Shown: positions 1-5,393 of the stretch, one piece after another
How positions within the stretch are numbered: position 1 is the first letter of the stretch
Layout of the letters: every line of letters starts with the position of its first letter
Assembly (NCBI GenBank): GCA_035447925.1
Contig: DAOTHY010000055.1
Location: 1-14,042, forward strand
DNA: 14,042 nt
Direction of reading: 5' to 3'
From: JASUTC01 sp035447925
GTDB lineage: Bacteria; Thermotogota; Thermotogae; MWEM01
Made by a program: the position numbers and the translations under genes
The notes under the pieces: generated by a model
The model's database searches: none
What the model was told of the DNA's origin: nothing
What the model saw: only the letters and a program-made list of their open reading frames with translations

Positions 1-677
1 TTCCTAAGGCATTTGATGACGACTCTGAGTGTGTTTTTAAAGATATAGAAGAAGCGGTTGTTTCATCGTTGAAGAAGTTGAAGATAAAAGCACTTGACGG
101 GTTTTTGTTTCATACACCTGAATATATCTACCGGGAAGACCTTGTGGAACAGATGATCCGAGTCAGAGAAAAGGGGCTTGTTAAAAATATCGGTGTTTCG
201 ATTTATGAGACTAAGCATGCCCTTGATGCCGCTCAAATGGACTGGGTGGATTATATCCAAATTCCTTACAGTGTTTTTGATCAACGGTTATCTCATTCTG
301 ATTTCTTTGACTTGACAAGTAAGAATAATAAAAAGGTTTTTGCCAGAAGTGCCTTTTTACAAGGATTGACGTTAATGGCTGTTTCGGATATTCCAGAGGG
401 TTTGGAGAAGGCGAAGGGCTATGTCCGGGAATTGGATGATTTGTGCAAAAGGTACGGTTTTTCAAGGTTGGAAGTCTCTGAGTTATTTAGTTTGACTGAT
501 GAGAGAATTGACTTTTTTGTTTTTGGTGGGGATAGTGTTCGGCAATTGAAAGAGGTTGTTGAGGTTAGTGAGTTTGAGGATTTGTCTGATTCGTTGAAAA
601 GGGATTTAAGGGAGCGGTTTGTGGATATTGAGAGGGATATTATACTGCCGAATCTTTGGGAGATTAAAAAAACTTGA
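1..677 (+). CDS. Aldo/keto reductase, C-terminal part (5' end outside window)
   Basis: The reading frame is open from the first base (first full codon at 3) to the TGA at 675-677, giving 224 residues, so the gene starts upstream of the window. Aldo/keto reductases are NADPH-dependent TIM-barrel enzymes. Signs of the family are the strand DGFLFHTPEYI (catalytic His context), NIGVSIYE, QIPYSVFDQR, the FARSAFLQGLT segment, and the cofactor-binding C-terminal FVFGGDSVRQLKE. The visible part is about two thirds of a small (~300 aa) member; roughly the first 80-90 residues are missing. Members of this family are often found in nonulosonic-acid and surface-sugar loci, which fits the pse genes 3.5 kb away, but the substrate cannot be told. 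A decayed second copy of its 3' half lies at 3468-3859. Confidence 0.85.
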   Translation, partial: PKAFDDDSECVFKDIEEAVVSSLKKLKIKALDGFLFHTPEYIYREDLVEQMIRVREKGLVKNIGVSIYETKHALDAAQMDWVDYIQIPYSVFDQRLSHSDFFDLTSKNNKKVFARSAFLQGLTLMAVSDIPEGLEKAKGYVRELDDLCKRYGFSRLEVSELFSLTDERIDFFVFGGDSVRQLKEVVEVSEFEDLSDSLKRDLRERFVDIERDIILPNLWEIKKT

Positions 678-688
678 GGCCCCACTTC

Positions 689-1027
689 GGTTCGATTATT
701 TGGATAGAGTTTCTTTTGTAAGGGAGTCTCTTATTTCTTCAATTTCTCTCATTATCTTCATCAATCTTTGTGCATAATCTTTTTCGTTTCTTAATGCTCC
801 CTGCAAATAAGAGATGTTTTCAACCGTCTCTAAAAACTTCTCTTGAAGGGAAGGGGCTGGTCGGTAAAATTGCCTTTGAACCTTCATTTCTTCAGGCAAC
901 TTTTCGTAATTTAATTGACTAACATCAAGGTTATCGTAGTACTCTCTTTCTTCTTGTTCGTTCAGAAATTTATTTTTTTCAGTCATAATTCACCCTTTCA
1001 TTTTTCTGTATTTCGTTTTTTCTTTAG
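689..1027. repeat. Long direct repeat, copy A
   Basis: These 339 bp recur in the same orientation at 3874-4213. By hand alignment there are only two differences: G at 702 is C in copy B, and copy B has one extra T between the toxin stop and the antitoxin start. The copy holds the whole 96-residue antitoxin gene and the last 11 codons of the upstream toxin gene. Identity ends sharply at the CTTTAG ending at 1027. I see no terminal inverted repeats or transposase, so it looks like a segmental duplication rather than an insertion sequence. Confidence 0.95.
696..986 (-). CDS. Putative antitoxin partner of BrnT-like toxin (copy A)
   Basis: This 96-residue, highly charged soluble protein starts 3 bp after the stop of the BrnT-like gene, so the two form an operon in toxin-first order as in brnT-brnA. 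A GGGTGA that covers the toxin stop serves as its ribosome binding site. The N-terminal segment KFLNEQEEREYYDNLD (6-21) resembles the start of BrnA/CopG-type antitoxins, which have an F..E.EEREF...HD-like motif. The remainder does not look like a ribbon-helix-helix domain. Residues ~47-90 are rich in E, L, K and R and probably form helices or a coiled coil. Antitoxin function is inferred from position and this weak resemblance. The protein encoded by copy B (3881-4171) is identical, which is unusual. Confidence 0.6.
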   Translation of the reverse strand: MTEKNKFLNEQEEREYYDNLDVSQLNYEKLPEEMKVQRQFYRPAPSLQEKFLETVENISYLQGALRNEKDYAQRLMKIMREIEEIRDSLTKETLSK

Positions 1028-1259
1028 AAATCATGTCTCTTGCAGTAATAATGCGAATCATCCCAGAGTCTGGTGGATATGAAAGAACAATAACAAGATA
1101 TCTACCCGTTAATGTTTGGCACAGTAATATTTGACGGTCTTTTCCTCTTCCGGATATCTTTGGATTATCTTCGTTTATACCCTCTTCTACTTCATAAGGT
1201 TCCACTTGATGTTTAGCTATGTGTTCAACAGCTGAAGTTTTCCAATCTATTTTATACAT
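990..1259 (-). CDS. brnT: BrnT-like ribonuclease toxin
   Basis: This 89-residue protein has the layout of the BrnT family, small RelE-fold ribonuclease toxins of type II toxin-antitoxin systems that act on mRNA in the cytoplasm. Visible family features are W6, the H13..KH17 region, VEEGINED near 25-31, a TLTGRYLVIVLSY beta segment (50-62), and the C-terminal MIRIITARDMISKEKTKYR (67-85). This last part matches the IRIISAR..E...Y hallmark of BrnT. The ATG at 1259 has AGGTGG about 11 nt upstream and a promoter with a palindrome over its -10 element. It is followed at 3 bp by the antitoxin gene. A remnant of its 3' end accompanies antitoxin copy B. Family assignment is fairly secure; activity is untested. 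Confidence 0.72.
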   Translation of the reverse strand: MYKIDWKTSAVEHIAKHQVEPYEVEEGINEDNPKISGRGKDRQILLCQTLTGRYLVIVLSYPPDSGMIRIITARDMISKEKTKYRKMKG

Positions 1260-1291
1260 TATTCAGCAACCACCTATTTTTCAATCAAAGT

Positions 1292-1310
1292 CATGTTGAA
1301 TTATAACATG
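1292..1310 (-). promoter_or_regulatory. Promoter -10 and overlapping palindrome of the toxin operon
   Basis: Read on the minus strand, TGTTATAAT is an extended -10 element (TATAAT at 1305-1300), with TTGATT/TTGAGT sequences 15-19 bp upstream as imperfect -35 candidates. A perfect inverted repeat CATGTT-N7-AACATG (1292-1297 and 1305-1310) covers the -10. This is where an autorepressing toxin-antitoxin complex would bind. The leader to the toxin ATG would be ~33 nt. The site is seen directly; the operator role is inferred. Confidence 0.6.
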
Positions 1311-1433
1311 TGAATAAAAAACTCAATCAAAAAAGAAACGGTGATGCATATTCCGCCTCAAAAGGTTGTACAACAAAACAATGATTTGAAAATTAAAGCA
1401 ATTTCATTCTTATTTGGAATTCTTTCCCTCTTT

Positions 1434-3170
1434 TTATTGCTCCAAAATCTCCACTCGGTCTTTATAGGCAAGAATGATATGTTTGTAAACGGTGGTACCT
1501 GCTGCCAAGCGTTGGAATTTTGGATCTTGTTCATATCGCTTGATTTGTTTTTTGGCTTCTTTTATTTTTTCTTGCGGATCTTCTGTTTCTTTGACGTATT
1601 TCAATTCCCAGATTTGGGAGTTTTTGATATTGTATCTGGTGTCAGGAACCAGGACGATGTCGGAGTAGCCTTTATTCATCTCAAGTTCTGAGTAGGGGAT
1701 GTATGCTTGGGTAATGGATAAGAAGCTCATTAGGATCATTTTCAGGTGTTTTTCTTCCAGTTTGATCAGGTCCCGATTGGTGATGTATTGGATGACCTGG
1801 TTGTAGGTGAATTGGATAAATGGAGATGCTTCTCCGGTTTTGACCATGGTTCGTAACCGGTCTTTGATGGCTGTGGTGATCATATAATCGTCAAAGGTGT
1901 CTTCGTATCTTTCCCGGATGTATTCGTAGAAGAGTTTTTTTACCACCAGGTTTGGGATGGTTAAGACTACTTCGTCAATGTCTTTTTCTTTGATGGTTAA
2001 CAGGCCCATATAGTACATGAGGGAGATAAAGCTTTCTTTGTAGCCGATCCGTTCCAAGGGAAACATCTGGACGATTCGGGTGTTGATTTGTTCTTCTTGA
2101 AGTATTTGCTCGATTCGTGAGGCTCTTTCGTTGAGAACCTTTTTGACTTTTCCGCTTTGTTTTTGCGTGTATCGTTTGTCTTCAGCCACTAATCGGTTGA
2201 GTTTTCCGTAATCCGATCGTACATTCATGTCGATGATTTCTTTTGGGTATTCTCCGTTTTGAAAGTAGCGCATGAAGTGAAAGACCATATCCGGGTTGTA
2301 AAGCCTAACGGTTGATTCATCGTTGAAGAGATAGCCATTGTAGTAGTTTTTCATGTCCTCCATGGCTTTTGTCCTTTTTTCTTCTCCGGCAATGTTGTAA
2401 TAGTCCATGATGGCTTCTGTTTCAGATTGTGTGAAACCCAGCGAGTCGTTGAATTCTTTATCCAGTGTGATGTTGGAGGCAATGTTAAAGCCGGATGTTA
2501 AATCATCCAGCATGATGGGGCTGACGCCTGTCAGGAATATTCTTGAGATGGCCCCTTCTTGGGCTCCGGATTTGATGGCTTCGTAGAAGGTTCTAACAAA
2601 GCCGGTTTTGCTGAGGATTTCGTAATAAAGGTTGTCTTCGTTGGCACCTATGAGGTCGTTGGCAAAATTATCATATTCGTCGATGAGGAGGTATATTTGT
2701 TTTTCTTTTATTAACGTGCACAAGGTGTCTATTATCGATGAGGGATTTTCTGCTTTTTCAATGATATTTGTGCTTCCTTGTGAATAATAAGGCTTATATC
2801 GGTTGACAAAGTCTTTTGCCTTCATTTTTACTTTCCATAAAAAAGAATTGAATAAGGCTTCTTTCCCCTTATCTGTCTCTATTCCTGAAAAATCAAGTCT
2901 GAGAACAAGGTACGCATTTTTTTCTTCTGTCGGGTTCTCGTGTATCCACAACCCTTTGAAGAGCTCATCAAAGGCATCTTTTTTTTCGATGTCGTAGTAG
3001 TGTTCCAAGGTGGAGATGAATAAAGATTTTCCGAATCGCCTTGGACGGATGAAGAATGGGTATCTGTGTTTTTCCAGCTCTTGTATGGTTTTTGTCTTAT
3101 CCACATAGTAATATTTTTCTTTCGCTATTGTTTCAAAGTCACCGATGCCATAGGGAATTCTTTTTTTCAC
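1434..3170 (-). CDS. AAA-ATPase-like protein with C-terminal PD-(D/E)XK nuclease-type domain
   Basis: The protein belongs to the large AAA-ATPase_like/DUF1703 family (Pfam AAA-ATPase_like plus PD-(D/E)XK nuclease family 9), whose cellular role is not settled. Counting from the start chosen here, it has the usual N-terminus KKRIPYGI..F and YYVDKT, a variant Walker A RPRRFGKS (~42-49), Walker B LLIDEYDNF (~161-169) and a C-terminal nuclease-like triad: D504 in GYSDIVL, then E522 and K524 in WELKYVK. The frame is open to a GTG at 3182. The GTG at 3168-3170 is preferred because AGGTGG (3179-3184) sits 8 nt upstream and family members begin at this point; the product is then 578-579 residues, a normal full length. 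It lies alone between the two long direct repeats. Both ATPase and nuclease motifs look intact. Confidence 0.85.
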   Translation of the reverse strand: MKKRIPYGIGDFETIAKEKYYYVDKTKTIQELEKHRYPFFIRPRRFGKSLFISTLEHYYDIEKKDAFDELFKGLWIHENPTEEKNAYLVLRLDFSGIETDKGKEALFNSFLWKVKMKAKDFVNRYKPYYSQGSTNIIEKAENPSSIIDTLCTLIKEKQIYLLIDEYDNFANDLIGANEDNLYYEILSKTGFVRTFYEAIKSGAQEGAISRIFLTGVSPIMLDDLTSGFNIASNITLDKEFNDSLGFTQSETEAIMDYYNIAGEEKRTKAMEDMKNYYNGYLFNDESTVRLYNPDMVFHFMRYFQNGEYPKEIIDMNVRSDYGKLNRLVAEDKRYTQKQSGKVKKVLNERASRIEQILQEEQINTRIVQMFPLERIGYKESFISLMYYMGLLTIKEKDIDEVVLTIPNLVVKKLFYEYIRERYEDTFDDYMITTAIKDRLRTMVKTGEASPFIQFTYNQVIQYITNRDLIKLEEKHLKMILMSFLSITQAYIPYSELEMNKGYSDIVLVPDTRYNIKNSQIWELKYVKETEDPQEKIKEAKKQIKRYEQDPKFQRLAAGTTVYKHIILAYKDRVEILEQ

Positions 3171-3178
3171 GGGTATCA

Positions 3179-3198
3179 CCACCTGTGTTATTATAGCA
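3179..3198 (-). promoter_or_regulatory. Extended -10 promoter and ribosome binding site of the ATPase gene
   Basis: On the minus strand, TGCTATAAT (3198-3190) is a perfect extended -10 element with no convincing -35. AGGTGG at 3184-3179 lies 8 nt before the GTG at 3170-3168. The predicted transcript start falls just upstream of the ribosome binding site, giving a very short leader. Confidence 0.5.
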
Positions 3199-3271
3199 TA
3201 GTAACGAAGAACGTGATTTGCAGGTACGTCTCTGATTGCTTATTAGGGCTTATTGTCGAAGAGGTGAGAAG

Positions 3272-3465
3272 ATGATAACGCTTAAGATTGATGTTGATGA
3301 AAAATTGTTAGGTAGATATGACTCTGAGTTTTTAAAATCTTTTTTAAGGAACAATTGAAGAAATTGCAAAACAGTGATTCTTTGCAAGAAATGGTCCATT
3401 TATCTGAATCAAGTTTGGATTTTTGGCATAACAAAATAGATGATGAGGCTTGGAATGACCTTTAA
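3272..3465 (+). pseudogene. Small antitoxin-like gene, frameshifted (or -1 frameshifted on purpose)
   Basis: A GAGGTG 5 nt before the ATG at 3272 opens a frame that reads 28 codons (MITLKIDVDEKLLGRY...) and stops at 3356-3358. The -1 frame then continues from 3346 as KEQLKKLQNSDSLQ... and ends in SSLDFWHNKIDDEAWNDL with a TAA at 3463-3465. Joined, they would make a 64-residue acidic protein resembling the small antitoxins of Clostridia, which often end in a similar SFWDN..DD..WND-like tail. That resemblance is from memory and modest. The shift point is the heptamer T-TTT-TTA (3340-3346) in the correct phase for -1 slippage. Loss of one A from an ancestral TTA-AAG-GAA would give the same sequence, so mutation is the simpler explanation. 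No toxin gene follows; a broken reductase fragment does. Confidence 0.45.
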
Positions 3466-3467
3466 AA

Positions 3468-3859
3468 ACGGTTGTCGCATTCTGATTTCTTTGACTAGGC
3501 AAGGAACAATAACAAAACGGTCTTTGCCAGAAGTGCCTTTTTACAGGGATTGACTGTAATGGATGTTTCGGATATTCCAGAAGGCTTACAGAAAGCGAAG
3601 GGGTATGTCCGTGAACTGGATGATTTGTGCAAAAAGTACGGTTTTTCAAGACTGTCAGTATCTGAGTTGTTTAGTTTGAATGATGAGAGAATTCATTTTT
3701 TTGTTTTTGGCGGAGATAGTGTTCAGCAGCTGAAAGAGGTTGTTGAAATTAGTGTGTGTGTGGATTTCTGAATCGTTGAAAAAGGAACTTAGAGAGAAGT
3801 TTGCGGATATTGAGAGGTCTATTATTATGCCGAATCTTTGGGAGATTAAAAAAACTTGA
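3468..3859 (+). pseudogene. Broken copy of the aldo/keto reductase 3' end
   Basis: This segment aligns along its full length with 284-677, the last ~130 codons of the intact reductase, at roughly 86% nucleotide identity by hand count. It lacks the whole N-terminal part. It carries an in-frame TAG at 3496-3498 and a 2-bp deletion near 3768 that shifts the frame and creates a TGA. The end, from GAATCTTTGGGAGATTAAAA to TGA at 3857-3859, is again the same as the intact copy. It is an older paralogue remnant, not a fresh duplicate, since it differs far more than the neighbouring repeat. Confidence 0.9.
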
Positions 3860-3880
3860 GACCCCCCCCTCTTGGTTCGA

Positions 3881-4171
3881 TTATTTCGATAGAGTTTCTT
3901 TTGTAAGGGAGTCTCTTATTTCTTCAATTTCTCTCATTATCTTCATCAATCTTTGTGCATAATCTTTTTCGTTTCTTAATGCTCCCTGCAAATAAGAGAT
4001 GTTTTCAACCGTCTCTAAAAACTTCTCTTGAAGGGAAGGGGCTGGTCGGTAAAATTGCCTTTGAACCTTCATTTCTTCAGGCAACTTTTCGTAATTTAAT
4101 TGACTAACATCAAGGTTATCGTAGTACTCTCTTTCTTCTTGTTCGTTCAGAAATTTATTTTTTTCAGTCAT
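3881..4171 (-). CDS. Putative antitoxin, second identical copy (orphan)
   Basis: It encodes the same 96 residues as the gene at 696-986, with one silent change near the 3' end (TCG for TCC). The start ATG and GGGTGA ribosome binding site are kept, with one extra T in the 4-bp spacer after the toxin stop. The toxin gene that should precede it is reduced to 38 bp, and its own promoter is gone. Any expression would come from read-through of the pseG transcript, which runs in the same direction and ends 8 bp before the repeat. It could act as a solitary antitoxin against the intact toxin 2.6 kb away. This is inferred. Confidence 0.65.
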   Translation of the reverse strand: MTEKNKFLNEQEEREYYDNLDVSQLNYEKLPEEMKVQRQFYRPAPSLQEKFLETVENISYLQGALRNEKDYAQRLMKIMREIEEIRDSLTKETLSK

Positions 4172-4175
4172 AATT

Positions 4176-4213
4176 TCACCCTTTCATTTTTCTGTATTTC
4201 GTTTTTTCTTTAG
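4176..4213 (-). pseudogene. 3' tail of a BrnT-like toxin gene
   Basis: The last 11 codons and TGA of the toxin gene (ending KTKYRKMKG) are present and match the intact copy exactly. Upstream the match breaks off at 4213/4214 and the sequence becomes the pseG 3' flank. This shows that copy B was cut inside the toxin gene. Confidence 0.85.
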
Positions 4214-4221
4214 GGTTCATA

Positions 4222-5292
4222 TCATCGATGTGGAGTACATTCATTTTTTTGTGTTATCTTCTCTAAAATTCTAAAAACACCTTTTCCATCAATTATATCA
4301 AATAAATTCTCCAGCTTTTTTTTGGTAATGGTTGCTTCATGCATTCTTTTTAAGAGATGTATTTCATCAAATTGGAGTTGTTGATGATTACCCAAAGATA
4401 CAACGCCATTTTGAGTGAGGGTTTTATCGATTTGTTTTTGATTATCCGCTAAAGTGTAGATCAAAGGGATTTTTCTCAATCTCAATACTTCATAAACGGT
4501 GCTTCCGGCCGCAGTAATGACCATTTCGGAACTGGCGATGTGTTTTTTTAAGGAAGTGGGTTTATGGATGAGTTGAAAGGTTTGGTTGTGGTGTGTTAGT
4601 TTTCTGATTTCTTCAATTTCGGATTCTTCATACGCCGGTCCGATGATGATTTTCTTAAGGAAGGTGGTGTTTTGGAGGGTTTGAATAAATTTTGACATGA
4701 GATGAAGGAAATCAGATCCTCCTGTAGTGATTAAGATTCCTTTTCCTTTTGTTATTTCTGTGTCTTGCCAGTAGGTATCTCTCATAATAAGATATTTTGG
4801 GCCAAGTAAGAATCTTGTGTTTTTGTTTTTGGATTGATAATTAAGGCTTTCTGCGTGAATATTACCGTTGATGATTATATTGGCAACGACAGGGGTATAG
4901 ATATCATTGTTGTCATCGAATTGGATTATGGGAATTTCTCTTTGGATGGTTTCTAAGTATAAAGAAGTTGCCAGATAGGAGTCAAAAACGACGTAATCAG
5001 GGTTTTGGTTTATGATTTGTGTTGCGTCTTGTTGATTGTAGGCTTCAGTGATCTGTGTTTGAAAACCCTCTGCTTTTACAAGAGGTTCAATATCTTGGTT
5101 AATTCTGAATATGATGGTAGCTTTTTGGGTTTGTTTTATAGCTTTTGCCAAGGACAGGCAGCGCATTATGTGTCCCAATCCAGTTTGTTGGCCGCCGTTA
5201 GTTCGGAATAGTATTTTGCTTTTACTGAGAATAGTTCTTTTTGTTGAAAGTGCTTTTGTAATATAACTCTCCTTTCTTCTGCGGGAGCCCAC
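4222..5292 (-). CDS. pseG: PseG-type UDP-sugar hydrolase (pseudaminic acid pathway)
   Basis: PseG removes UDP from UDP-2,4-diacetamido-2,4,6-trideoxy-L-altrose, giving the free sugar used by pseudaminic acid synthase in the cytoplasm. Family marks are the N-terminal FRTNGGQQTGLGHIMRCL with the catalytic His in GHxMR, the FDSYLAT segment, LLGPKYLIMRDTY, the UDP-binding ITTGGSD, and AAGSTVYEV near the C-terminus. The body (~330 aa) is full length for SpsG/PseG proteins. The start is uncertain. The GTG at 5292 lies in the loop of a GC-rich hairpin and adds ~26 residues before the family's usual beginning (KILFRTNGG). A good AAAGGAG (5275-5269) sits 6 nt before an in-frame ATT at 5262-5260, with no ATG, GTG or TTG between. 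It is third in the operon after pseB and pseC, with a 101-bp gap. Confidence 0.85.
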   Translation of the reverse strand: MGSRRRKESYITKALSTKRTILSKSKILFRTNGGQQTGLGHIMRCLSLAKAIKQTQKATIIFRINQDIEPLVKAEGFQTQITEAYNQQDATQIINQNPDYVVFDSYLATSLYLETIQREIPIIQFDDNNDIYTPVVANIIINGNIHAESLNYQSKNKNTRFLLGPKYLIMRDTYWQDTEITKGKGILITTGGSDFLHLMSKFIQTLQNTTFLKKIIIGPAYEESEIEEIRKLTHHNQTFQLIHKPTSLKKHIASSEMVITAAGSTVYEVLRLRKIPLIYTLADNQKQIDKTLTQNGVVSLGNHQQLQFDEIHLLKRMHEATITKKKLENLFDIIDGKGVFRILEKITQKNECTPHR

Positions 5293-5304
5293 ACGGGGGC
5301 TCCC
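5283..5304 (-). promoter_or_regulatory. GC-rich hairpin over the upstream pseG start
   Basis: GGGAGCCC (5283-5290) and GGGCTCCC (5297-5304) form a perfect 8-bp stem with a 6-nt loop. In the pse mRNA the loop contains the GTG at 5292 and the stem contains the GGGGAG that would serve it as ribosome binding site. The flanks on that strand read GTAGGGG...CCCGC, a layout I associate with widespread intergenic palindromic repeats, so it may instead be a small inserted repeat. A second small feature is the direct repeat ACGTCTTT at 5307-5314 and 5330-5337. Confidence 0.6.
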
Positions 5305-5393
5305 CTACGTCTTTATTGGAGGTGTTTTCACGTCTTTGTAAGGGAATCATGTTAGTTAAAAGTCCCTTTTTCCAGTAGAACAATACCAATTTA

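Larger units (their letters stand above)
3874..4213. repeat. Long direct repeat, copy B
   Basis: These 340 bp are near-identical to 689-1027 and in the same orientation, offset by 3185 bp. The copy ends at CTTTAG (4213), after which the sequence changes at once to the 3' flank of pseG, whose stop begins at 4222-4224. Both copies follow an aldo/keto reductase 3' end, so the homology extends leftwards at lower identity to 284/3468. Confidence 0.95.

Noticed and set aside
689..4213. Composite transposon or insertion sequence pair
   Set aside because: The repeats encode no transposase, have no terminal inverted repeats and no target-site duplication that I can find.
5222..5350. Small minus-strand frame (ATG 5350) overlapping the pseG start, possible leader peptide
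   Set aside because: The ribosome binding site is weak and distant, it spans the hairpin and runs into pseG in a different frame; nothing beyond open length supports it.
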